From: a virus
DNA: 22,605 nucleotides
Reading direction: 5' to 3' (one strand)
Virus record (IMG/VR): IMGVR_UViG_3300030385_001078
Coordinates: 1,550-24,154 of that record
Both the position numbers and the translations under genes were made by a program. The notes below the pieces were generated by a model. It made no database searches. It worked only from the letters and a program-made list of their open reading frames with translations, and was not told the origin of the DNA. Every line of letters starts with the position of its first letter. Within the stretch, counting starts at the first letter, position 1. This document shows, in pieces, positions 8,123 through 13,908 of the stretch.

Positions 8123-8619
8123 AAAAAAAGCATTGAACTTGTTACTGCATCCATCGGCATCGACTTCATAATCTCGTGGTAAAATTCTCCATCATAATCG
8201 TGTAAAATATATTTCTTTTTTATCCTTTGTTTTATTGGTCGATATAAAACTGCCATCGCTTTGTGAATCTCTTGCATATTACCAATGCACCCCTCTAGGT
8301 CTACATACTCGCCGAACCTCATATTTTCAAGGTCCGGAATAAAGCCAAACTCTGTGTCCGCTAATTTAAAGCTCTGGACTAGATCAGGCTTCGCTATTAA
8401 AACATCATATAGCCCCGACACTATAGCAGCAAAATCTACTAATCGTAATTGAGTGGCTTCCTCATAACTAATGCCACAAAAAATCTCGACCATTTTTAAT
8501 TGTACAAATCTTTCTTGTTCTGCTCCTTTGTTATCCTCCAGGATGGCCTCGTATCTTTGGTATTGACCTAAAGTTATATCCTTCAGGCTTCTAGGCATTA
8601 TTGCTGTTACTTCCTTCAT
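7942..8619 (-). CDS. gpG-type tail assembly chaperone (225 aa)
   Basis: This 225-aa acidic, helical protein opens the tail transcription block. It starts with MKEVTAIMPRSLKDITLGQY and carries repeated helices around FCGISYEEATQLRLVDFAAI and GEYVDLEGCIGNMQEIHKAM. Its size, position upstream of the tape measure gene and overlap with a second frame in the -1 register fit the gpG role, a chaperone bound to the tape measure during tail assembly. The in-frame product ends at 7942, while a -1 slip at codons 165-166 yields the longer GT form. The interval to the tape measure gene (four genes) is larger than in lambda, where GT lies next to it. The ATG is 45 nt downstream of a strong terminator. Confidence 0.75.
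   Translation of the reverse strand: MKEVTAIMPRSLKDITLGQYQRYEAILEDNKGAEQERFVQLKMVEIFCGISYEEATQLRLVDFAAIVSGLYDVLIAKPDLVQSFKLADTEFGFIPDLENMRFGEYVDLEGCIGNMQEIHKAMAVLYRPIKQRIKKKYILHDYDGEFYHEIMKSMPMDAVTSSMLFFWRLGIDCLTAILKSSDKKAEAMELLQTQILLPQNGDGTLAFTSSLATILQDLTQLRKWE
8121..8130 (-). promoter_or_regulatory. -1 ribosomal frameshift site (CTTTTTTTTT)
   Basis: The minus strand reads ATG CTT TTT TTT TGG in the zero frame. The heptamer T TTT TTT is in the correct phase for tandem slippage. After a -1 slip the next codons are TTG GCG TTT AGG, which is the start of the extension frame that stays open to 7856. Confidence 0.75.
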
Positions 8620-8664
8620 ATATTATATTTAACGTTTTTAGTGAATTAATTTTCGACAAGTTAC

Positions 8665-8695
8665 AAAAAAAAAGAGCGAGAATTTCTCGCCCTTC
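8665..8695 (-). terminator. Rho-independent terminator at end of the small-gene island
   Basis: On the minus strand an arm GGGCGAGAA pairs with TTCTCGCTC (one G-U pair), extended by AA/TT outside, followed by nine T residues. It lies 36 nt after the stop of the 76-aa gene and 46 nt before the chaperone ATG, so it separates the small-gene island from the tail operon. The 8620-8664 leader was checked; I see only weak promoter-like sequence there. Confidence 0.85.
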
Positions 8696-8730
8696 TAAAA
8701 ATGAAAACTAAATGCAATACTGCAAATATA

Positions 8731-8961
8731 TCAAGATGAATTTTTTTTCTTGTCTTTCTCTTCCGTAAATAACTCTTCTGTATTGAATTGATAAAGACTC
8801 CCATTCATACAGACCGGAACCTCCTTGTCTAATTCTAAACAATGGGTGCCATCCTCTTTTTTAATTGGTATCATTATCTGGTCTGCCATCATCCACAAGA
8901 GCTGCACCTTTTCAACCGGAGAGGTTTCGTTATAAAATTTTACTATTTTTTTTATTCTCAT
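8731..8961 (-). CDS. Unknown small protein, last gene of island (76 aa)
   Basis: This 76-aa protein begins MRIKKIVKFYNETSPVEKVQ and ends in a Lys/Glu-rich tail (EEKDKKKNSS). The middle part holds a short hydrophobic-aromatic stretch (VQLLWMMADQIMI) that is amphipathic rather than a membrane segment. The ATG overlaps the stop of the 43-aa gene (ATGA). A terminator follows its stop. No family is recognised. Confidence 0.7.
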   Translation of the reverse strand: MRIKKIVKFYNETSPVEKVQLLWMMADQIMIPIKKEDGTHCLELDKEVPVCMNGSLYQFNTEELFTEEKDKKKNSS

Positions 8962-9089
8962 TTTCTAAATTTATTTGCTAGTTCTCTTATAGATTTTTTG
9001 TCTTCTGACCTACTACCTGTGTTATACGCCTCTGTTCTTAAAAGCCAATATAAATAATCTCTGTCTGATTTGTTTATTTCTATTTTCAT
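8958..9089 (-). CDS. Unknown small protein (43 aa)
   Basis: An ATG at 9089-9087 overlaps the TAA of the 73-aa gene (TAATG) and opens 43 codons: MKIEINKSDRDYLYWLLRTE, then a basic, helical remainder ending NKFRK. Its TGA overlaps the next ATG by four bases. The strict coupling on both sides is the main evidence that it is real; the frame itself is short. Function unknown. Confidence 0.65.
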   Translation of the reverse strand: MKIEINKSDRDYLYWLLRTEAYNTGSRSEDKKSIRELANKFRK

Positions 9090-9310
9090 TACATACATTT
9101 TATTTTATTAATTAAGGAGGATAAATAATAATTTTTGTTCTCCATAAATATGCGATATTTAGTCCCATTCGTTTTTCTAAATACAACCATTAATCTGTCG
9201 CATTGTTTTACCCGATTAAGGCAATGGTCCCGGAAGAGGATATCTGTATGGCTAGATAGTCGTTTTAATTTCTCATCTGTATATTGTCCGATTACTTTTC
9301 CTGTTTTCAT
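9089..9310 (-). CDS. Unknown small basic protein (73 aa)
   Basis: The chosen ATG at 9310-9308 overlaps the TGA of the membrane protein gene upstream by four bases (ATGA), giving a 73-aa protein beginning MKTGKVIGQYTDEKLKRLSS. The frame is open further upstream to an ATG at 9382, but that would overlap the membrane protein frame by 76 nt and add an unlikely hydrophobic lead. The protein is basic, with two central cysteines (DHCLNRVKQCDRL) and a pair of predicted strands (LMVVFRKTNGTKYRIFM). It could bind nucleic acid, but this is only charge-based. Function unknown. Confidence 0.65.
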   Translation of the reverse strand: MKTGKVIGQYTDEKLKRLSSHTDILFRDHCLNRVKQCDRLMVVFRKTNGTKYRIFMENKNYYLSSLINKIKCM

Positions 9311-9450
9311 AAAACCTGGTCTATTATATACTCCAACTTTAAAAAGAATAAAGACAGAAAAAATAATATTATCATTAAGCATAAACCAATTAATAAATCC
9401 TCCAGCTCAATATTAAAAAGCCTTTTAATTAATTTTCTTATTGATCCCAT
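9307..9450 (-). CDS. Small single-pass membrane protein (47 aa)
   Basis: An ATG at 9450-9448 opens 47 codons: a basic start (MGSIRKLIKRLF), an acidic short linker and then a strongly hydrophobic run LLIGLCLMIILFFLSLFFL from about residue 19 to 37, one membrane-spanning helix with the basic N-terminus probably inside. It overlaps the 53-aa gene by 13 nt and the next gene by four. Small single-pass proteins in phage accessory loci may act on the host envelope, in superinfection exclusion or in lysis control; which applies here is unknown. Confidence 0.65.
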   Translation of the reverse strand: MGSIRKLIKRLFNIELEDLLIGLCLMIILFFLSLFFLKLEYIIDQVL

Positions 9451-9599
9451 TGTTGTCGTTTTAATTTCTCTTGTAATTTATTTTCTAGTCTAGAAATTAT
9501 CTCGTCATTTAAGCGACCTAATAACTTTATGCACTCTGCCGCTTCGCTGTGTAATTGTTTTGTACTCATTCTAAATATATCTGTTTCTCTTATATACAT
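9438..9599 (-). CDS. Unknown small helical protein (53 aa)
   Basis: An ATG at 9599-9597 starts a 53-codon frame (MYIRETDIFRMSTKQLHSEA...) 4 nt after the preceding stop. A second ATG at residue 11 is possible. The whole protein is a predicted amphipathic helix or coiled coil ending in a basic segment (QEKLKRQQWDQ). No family is recognised. Confidence 0.6.
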   Translation of the reverse strand: MYIRETDIFRMSTKQLHSEAAECIKLLGRLNDEIISRLENKLQEKLKRQQWDQ

Positions 9600-9603
9600 A
9601 GTT

Positions 9604-9813
9604 TCAATCTTTTAATGTAAATTCGTGTTCTACTAATGACACCACCATTTGTAAGTTTAACTTGTCTATTTCATCCAGGGTTTTAATAGCCGCCTCTGCA
9701 CATTCTTTTGGCATTGCCATTTGAATTTGAGCTTGTAGCTTTCCAGACAATTTAGCGTAAGCATAATTGTAATGGTGGGATCCTCTAGTGTTTTTGTTTT
9801 CTTTATTTTTCAT
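9604..9813 (-). CDS. Unknown small protein (69 aa)
   Basis: The 69-aa protein begins MKNKENKNTRGSHHYNYAYA, a basic and disordered lead, followed by a helical half with GKLQAQIQMAMPKECAEAAI. Its ATG overlaps the TAA of the 93-aa gene by one base (TAATG). No family is recognised; it is one of the coupled genes in the island. Confidence 0.65.
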   Translation of the reverse strand: MKNKENKNTRGSHHYNYAYAKLSGKLQAQIQMAMPKECAEAAIKTLDEIDKLNLQMVVSLVEHEFTLKD

Positions 9814-10094
9814 TATATAAAATCTTTGTAGAGTTCTAAATTTTTTTCAAATTTTTTATCAGCCTCTAATTCTTTTGCTAGTTTTTTGCTTTCTTTAGGG
9901 TTAATAAATTGGAGTGATTTAATAAGTTTGCTTTCAGCTTTAATTTGAATATGATATTGAGCTTTAATTTTCTTTTGAATTCTTTCAGCTCTGTTCCTTT
10001 TTACTAAAGGACTATCGTCAGAATATTCTATAAGCTCCATCATTGAATAAATTAATTTTAATTCTGATAATGTAAATGCTATTTTTGTTTTCAT
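9813..10094 (-). CDS. Unknown small helical protein (93 aa)
   Basis: This 93-aa protein is lysine- and glutamate-rich and probably all helical (MKTKIAFTLSELKLIYSMME..., then two charged helices). No signal or membrane segment. It is the first gene after a candidate promoter with an overlapping palindrome (10105-10148), and its initiation region shares a 21-nt identical stretch with that of the 64-aa gene at 15670. No family is recognised. Confidence 0.7.
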   Translation of the reverse strand: MKTKIAFTLSELKLIYSMMELIEYSDDSPLVKRNRAERIQKKIKAQYHIQIKAESKLIKSLQFINPKESKKLAKELEADKKFEKNLELYKDFI

Positions 10095-10104
10095 TATTAA
10101 AGTT

Positions 10105-10126
10105 TTAGATTAATAGTTAAATCTAA
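10105..10126. promoter_or_regulatory. Palindrome overlapping a promoter (operator candidate)
   Basis: TTAGATT and AATCTAA form perfect 7-bp inverted arms separated by 8 nt. The element overlaps the -7 region of the candidate promoter and the probable transcription start, which is where a repressor would act. It could instead form a weak mRNA hairpin, and chance is possible in AT-rich DNA. Confidence 0.35.
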
Positions 10127-10148
10127 TGAATTCTTTTGACTTATCAAA
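10118..10148 (-). promoter_or_regulatory. Bacteroidota-type promoter candidate before the 93-aa gene
   Basis: On the minus strand TTTG (10148-10145) is followed after 19 nt by TAGATTTA (10125-10118), close to the Bacteroidota consensus TTTG and TAnnTTTG. The implied transcript start would leave a leader of about 18 nt before the ATG at 10094. Confidence 0.5.
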
Positions 10149-10179
10149 ATTATTTTACAATTTTTAATTTGGTTGGTTT

Positions 10180-10656
10180 CTATTTTTCCCATCCTTCCTT
10201 GCATTTTTTAGTTGTTTTAAAATTGCGATCTCCTAATTGGTAACCTGTAAGCTCTTTAGTATATCTACTATAATTGTAGCCCTCATTGTTTACTAAAAAC
10301 ATTCTGGTTTTGGTAATTCTAAATTTTTCTTTGCTCCAGATAGTGTTTGCTATTACCAATAAATAAATTAATTCATTTTCATTGTCATCTGCCATTTTAA
10401 ATTCTTTAAATGTTTCAGAGATATATTTTTGGTCTGGAAAAATATTATCAAAAAAAGTAAACTCGTCATCCTCTATTTTAATAAAGGATAAAGACCTTAC
10501 GGCACGAGCTTGGTCTAAATCCAATTCCCCGAAACTCACGCTCCCGGCAACTCTCATAGACTCAAATGGTGTGTCTGCTTTTCTAGCATATTGTAAATCG
10601 CATAGCAATTCAAAATTTTCTAGTACTAATTTTTGGTTGATTTCTTTTGTTTTCAT
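10180..10656 (-). CDS. Unknown protein, largest of the small-gene island (158 aa)
   Basis: A 158-aa soluble protein beginning MKTKEINQKLVLENFELLCD. It has an acidic central part (IKIEDDEFTFFDNIF and MADDNENELIYLLVIANTIW) and a basic C-terminus with GDRNFKTTKKCKEGWEK. The ATG overlaps the stop of the 45-aa gene (ATGA). After its stop comes an 85-nt gap with a candidate promoter and palindrome. No catalytic motif or known domain is apparent. Its location in an island of small genes suggests a host-interaction function, without direct evidence. Confidence 0.7.
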   Translation of the reverse strand: MKTKEINQKLVLENFELLCDLQYARKADTPFESMRVAGSVSFGELDLDQARAVRSLSFIKIEDDEFTFFDNIFPDQKYISETFKEFKMADDNENELIYLLVIANTIWSKEKFRITKTRMFLVNNEGYNYSRYTKELTGYQLGDRNFKTTKKCKEGWEK

Positions 10657-10790
10657 TTCAATTCATTATTAATTTTACTCATTAATTCAGCGTGAGTTTT
10701 CGCTGTTACTTGGTAATCGTAATCCCCTCCGAAAGTTGCTATATAATACTTTTCGTTTGGGTTGTAGTCGGTAGATATTAAGTAAGTCAT
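10653..10790 (-). CDS. Unknown small protein (45 aa)
   Basis: An ATG at 10790-10788, preceded by an A-rich tract, opens 45 codons beginning MTYLISTDYNPNEKYYIATF and containing a GGDYDYQVTA strand-like segment before a C-terminal helix. The stop overlaps the next ATG by four bases, which supports coupled translation with the 158-aa gene. Function unknown. Confidence 0.65.
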   Translation of the reverse strand: MTYLISTDYNPNEKYYIATFGGDYDYQVTAKTHAELMSKINNELK

Positions 10791-10801
10791 TTTATTTTTT
10801 T

Positions 10802-10945
10802 TTAAATTAATTGTGTTTTGTGAAAAGTTTGTCCATTATCCATAAGAATATTATTTCCAGAGATACATACAATAATTATAATTTCTGTAATTTCTTTTCC
10901 AAATCTAGTGGTAAATGTTCTTTTAAATTTATCTCCTCTTTTCAT
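10802..10945 (-). CDS. Unknown small protein, first gene of the island (47 aa)
   Basis: An ATG at 10945-10943 follows an A-rich tract about 24 nt downstream of the expected transcript start and opens 47 codons: a basic strand-rich start (MKRGDKFKRTFTTRFGKEIT), a hydrophobic run (EIIIIVCISG) and a polar end. It may be a small beta-barrel. No family is recognised. Confidence 0.6.
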   Translation of the reverse strand: MKRGDKFKRTFTTRFGKEITEIIIIVCISGNNILMDNGQTFHKTQLI

Positions 10946-10974
10946 TTTATTTTTTTTTGATTATTAATTATAGT

Positions 10975-11006
10975 TAAATATAACACCTATTTACGTTTGC
11001 CACAAG
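10975..11006 (-). promoter_or_regulatory. Promoter candidate for the small-gene island
   Basis: On the minus strand CTTGTG (11006-11001) begins a -33-like box. TATATTTA (10982-10975) follows CTTG after 20 nt, fitting the Bacteroidota form with one change in the first box. The region lies just after the large terminase gene and before a run of small genes. The site at 21010-21041 has the same CTTGTG and the same spacing. Confidence 0.5.
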
Positions 11007-11014
11007 CATTTATG

Positions 11015-11035
11015 AAAAAACTTTCAAAAAAGTTT
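11015..11035 (-). terminator. Weak terminator-like hairpin after the terminase gene
   Basis: The minus strand has AAACTTT and AAAGTTT arms (7 bp) around a 4-nt TTTG loop, followed by TTTC. The stem has only one G-C pair, so termination would be weak. It lies 34 nt after the large terminase stop. Confidence 0.3.
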
Positions 11036-11068
11036 AGTTCCCTTCGAGTAAATAATTTGAATTTTTTT

Positions 11069-12229
11069 TTATCTTACAGCATAAGAGCCGTAATTTGGAC
11101 GTGATAATCTCTGTATAACGCTATATCTCATCGCATCTGTACAATGATTAAAAGCATCCAGGGGTTTATTAGTTAGATTGCCATTTTTGTCTTCAATAAA
11201 TTTATAATTTCTTAACTCCTTTATTAAATTTAATGAGTCTTCCGTTACATTTATTATATATCTTTTTATTAAATCAATACTAATATTAATGCTCCCTTTT
11301 TTTACAGACTTTGTGTTATATCCCATTCTGTGCAATTCCTCTACGCTTTTTGGTTCTGCGCTATCACACCAGATTTCGTCCCTCCTGTCCATTCCTAGCC
11401 GTTTTAATTCATTCCCTATGTCCTGGTTAGTCATTCCCGTTCTGTAAATTAATTCTCTAAAATAGAGGTTATCGCCAATTAAATAAGTTTGGACTAATGC
11501 GGAAGGATCATTACTAAAGCCAAAGTCTAAACCTAAACCAACTAATTTTGCAGAGGGTGGTATTTCTTTTATTGTTTTAAAATCAAAAACTAAACTTCTA
11601 TTCTGTCCCCTTTCTCCTAATCCGTAGATACGCCAATAATTTTCGTCAATCTCTTTTAGCCTTTCAATCTCCTTAATTAATGTTAATGGTAAAAATGGGT
11701 TATCTTTATAGGTAGTTTGAAAAAAAGCACAATCCTCCCGGGGCAGAACCTTGTCATAAATCCAGTGGAACTCTTCGGAGGGGTTATAATCTAAAATTAT
11801 TTGTCCCGCTGTTCTAAATATTAATTGTTGCCAACTTTCAAAATCCAATTCGTTAGCCTCATTAATAAAAAGTATATCTCTTTTCCTTCCTCTAATTCTT
11901 GTTGGTTGGTCAATAGAAATAAATTCAAATCTATTGCCATTAAAATAGTATTCGCTTGCGCTCTTGTGATGGTGCTCTTCAATATAAATATGGTTCTTTT
12001 GTAATATCTCTATAAAGTCCCGCAGTACCGTTCCCCTTACAGCCGGAAATGTTTTGCGACAAATCGTTATTGTTTTACCGGTATTTTTTATTGCATAATA
12101 AAAGATTAGCCAAATAAGTATATTATAGGTTTTTCCAGACCTGGTACCCCCCTGTTGAACTATGATTTTTTTATTTGACTGAATTAAATCCCTGTAGACT
12201 CTATTCGTTTGTATCGTCGCTTCGGTCAA
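11069..12229 (-). CDS. terL: Terminase large subunit (ATPase-nuclease)
   Basis: This packaging motor drives DNA into the prohead and cuts it. Near the N-terminus is Walker A QGGTRSGKT (about residues 26-34), later a Walker B-like DILFINEANEL, and in the C-terminal RNase H-type nuclease GLGLDFGFSND, DEIWCDSAEPKS and a final HCTDAMRYSV, all typical of the PBSX-type large terminase family. No ATG occurs near the N-terminus. The open frame could start at TTG 12289, overlapping the small subunit by 89 nt, or at TTG 12229 with a 29-nt overlap; the latter is preferred and gives 386 aa, about usual for the family. A weak hairpin and a candidate promoter follow the stop. The function is very secure; the start is not. 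Confidence 0.93.
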   Translation of the reverse strand: MTEATIQTNRVYRDLIQSNKKIIVQQGGTRSGKTYNILIWLIFYYAIKNTGKTITICRKTFPAVRGTVLRDFIEILQKNHIYIEEHHHKSASEYYFNGNRFEFISIDQPTRIRGRKRDILFINEANELDFESWQQLIFRTAGQIILDYNPSEEFHWIYDKVLPREDCAFFQTTYKDNPFLPLTLIKEIERLKEIDENYWRIYGLGERGQNRSLVFDFKTIKEIPPSAKLVGLGLDFGFSNDPSALVQTYLIGDNLYFRELIYRTGMTNQDIGNELKRLGMDRRDEIWCDSAEPKSVEELHRMGYNTKSVKKGSINISIDLIKRYIINVTEDSLNLIKELRNYKFIEDKNGNLTNKPLDAFNHCTDAMRYSVIQRLSRPNYGSYAVR

Positions 12230-12563
12230 TGATTTCAATTTTAAAGGTTGACGGCATACCTTCAACGCCTGTAAATTCTTGTCGTTCAATATATCCTCTG
12301 CCTTTGCCTTGTGTTTTTAAATAAAAGATAGTAGCTGCTGTAGAATTAGCTCGGATTTGAGTATGTAATTGAGTTTCGGCAAAATCTAAAGCTACATTCT
12401 TTATGTCATCAACTGCAATTCTAAATTCTTTATCCTCATTGTACCACTCGTAATAAGTTGTCCTTCCGACGCCAGAAACTCTACAGGCTATCGTAACAAC
12501 TCCCAGCGATTTTTCTAATGCTTCAATCAGTCCTTTTTTATGGTGTTCGGTTTTGTTCGTCAT
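12201..12563 (-). CDS. terS: Terminase small subunit-like HTH protein
   Basis: This 120-aa protein has an N-terminal helix-turn-helix (KGLIEALEKSLGVVTIACRV, then SGVGRTTYYEWYNEDKEFR) and a central segment ATIFYLKTQGKGRGYIERQE, a pattern typical of phage DNA-recognition small terminases. These bind the packaging start site and hand DNA to the large subunit. It sits directly before the large subunit gene and overlaps it. Its ATG overlaps the glycosyltransferase stop by four bases (ATGA). The role is secure from motif and position; the exact family is less so. Confidence 0.85.
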   Translation of the reverse strand: MTNKTEHHKKGLIEALEKSLGVVTIACRVSGVGRTTYYEWYNEDKEFRIAVDDIKNVALDFAETQLHTQIRANSTAATIFYLKTQGKGRGYIERQEFTGVEGMPSTFKIEIIDRSDDTNE

Positions 12564-13300
12564 ACTCCTTGTATTGGTATTTTAATTATAGGGTTAAAGT
12601 CGAAGCTCTTTTTACTTCCTTTATCTCTTTTAATAATATCCTTTCCCCATTTTTTTTGCAGATCAAAAAATTGCCGTCTTTCAAAATCAAGGTTTCTGTA
12701 ACTTGAGCAACCTCCTTCTTGTTCTGCTTGTTTAACATTATAATTAGCGAAATTTATTCTTAATGCTCCGCCATATTTTAAAATGTGCTGGAGGGTTATA
12801 TCGTAATCCTCCTTTAATGGTAACGCCTCATCGTAACGAATTTCGCTGGATTTTAAATGAGCTTGAAAAGGTCCGCCTATATATTGCAAAGTTCCGAAGG
12901 GTGTGTACTCCCTGTAAGCTCCTTTATCTGGCAGACAATTCAAACCCCAAAATTTAAAACCAAATTCAAAACATAAATTAGCCCACTCTTCACAATGCTC
13001 TTGTAACTCTTGAGAATTAAACTTATAATGAGTTTGGTCTTGCCACCTTCCAATGCCGTTACAATCATCGTCAACTATAATAATACAATCTGCATCCTCG
13101 TATAGGTTATCTATTATCCAATTCCGTACTCTGCATAAATTCCCTTGTATATTATCGGGACAGACCACAATTTCGTTTCCGTTCTTTTTATATTCCTTCG
13201 CTTCGGATTCTTTGACCACTAATTTAATAAAAGGGTATAGTTTTTGTGTTGATGACTTTTCAGCTCTTTTGTAAGAAGGGGCAAAATATTTAATTCTCAT
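12560..13300 (-). CDS. GT-A glycosyltransferase, TET-associated (TAGT)-like; DNA base modification candidate
   Basis: A 246-aa protein with a GT-A type layout: an N-terminal APSYKRAEK segment (7-15), a nucleotide-sugar-binding strand, IIIVDDDCNG at 73-82 with the metal-binding D-x-D motif (Asp77-79), GLNCLPD and PFGTLQYIGGPFQAH in the middle, and an acidic LKEDYD block at 162-167 followed by TLQHILKYGG. This pattern resembles the TET-associated glycosyltransferases that modify bases in phage DNA, for example by sugar transfer to a hydroxylated pyrimidine. It is coupled by ATGA overlaps to a ParB-like gene upstream and the small terminase downstream, as described for such cassettes. No hydroxylase or other base-modifying enzyme is visible in the window, so the acceptor base is unknown. 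Other GT-A enzymes are possible. Confidence 0.75.
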   Translation of the reverse strand: MRIKYFAPSYKRAEKSSTQKLYPFIKLVVKESEAKEYKKNGNEIVVCPDNIQGNLCRVRNWIIDNLYEDADCIIIVDDDCNGIGRWQDQTHYKFNSQELQEHCEEWANLCFEFGFKFWGLNCLPDKGAYREYTPFGTLQYIGGPFQAHLKSSEIRYDEALPLKEDYDITLQHILKYGGALRINFANYNVKQAEQEGGCSSYRNLDFERRQFFDLQKKWGKDIIKRDKGSKKSFDFNPIIKIPIQGV

Positions 13301-13908
13301 TTGTCTTGTAATTTCTTTATCGCCTTTACGCCGTCCAGAACTCTGCCGATTCCTTTAGACCAGTCTTTGCCATTTGCTCTCCGCCCTGTTTCTGTTTTTA
13401 ATCCGAACAGGGTTTTAGCTTGAAGCCAGTCTATATCTGTATTAAATTTTAAGACTAGATAATTACTTTGTCTATCTAATTCAGTAGCAAAAATATTCTC
13501 CGTATTCATATTATCCGGGTTATTATTCTCTTCTATGTCGTCCTCATCTATAAGAGGATCCAATCCCCAGTCCGTTAAAGTATCTAAATCCCATCCGTTG
13601 CCTAAAGCATCCCAGTCCCACGAACCAAAAGCCGTATTATCCTTAATGATAAACTCTTGTTTTTGCTCATCAGTTAGTCCGTCAGCTTTCATTATATAAA
13701 CCTCTTTCAGTCCTAATTCTATTGCAGCTTTATATCGCATATTGCCGCCTAAAATTATGTTGTCTTGGTCTACTATGATAGGGCGAAGCCTTAACATCTC
13801 CGGGAACTCTTTAATGCTATTTACTAATTTAGCAAATTTATCTTTTGTAATATACCTTGGATTTTCTGGATTTTCTTTTAATGAGTTTGGATTAACTTTA
13901 TGTATCAT
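13297..13908 (-). CDS. ParB/sulfiredoxin-like domain protein
   Basis: This 203-aa protein has the ParB N-terminal motifs NPNSLKENPENPRYI (6-20), RPIIVDQDNIILGGNMRY (42-59) with the GGNMR loop (54-58), and a helix AAIELGLKEV after it. The C-terminal half is acidic and ends with VLKFNTDIDWLQAKTLFGL-like sequence and a basic tail. Such phage ParB-type proteins are often found beside DNA-modification and packaging genes; they may bind DNA, act as nucleases or use nucleotides. It overlaps its neighbours by four bases on each side. It is probably not a plasmid partition protein because no ParA is visible. Biochemical function remains uncertain. Confidence 0.85.
   Translation of the reverse strand: MIHKVNPNSLKENPENPRYITKDKFAKLVNSIKEFPEMLRLRPIIVDQDNIILGGNMRYKAAIELGLKEVYIMKADGLTDEQKQEFIIKDNTAFGSWDWDALGNGWDLDTLTDWGLDPLIDEDDIEENNNPDNMNTENIFATELDRQSNYLVLKFNTDIDWLQAKTLFGLKTETGRRANGKDWSKGIGRVLDGVKAIKKLQDK

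Noticed and set aside
8620-8664. Promoter for the tail operon after the terminator
   Set aside because: CTTG and TAAATATA are present, but the spacing (25 nt) is too long and alternative boxes match poorly.
9311-9382. Upstream extension of the 73-aa gene to an ATG at 9382
   Set aside because: It would overlap the coupled membrane protein frame by 76 nt; the ATGA overlap at 9310 fits the operon better.
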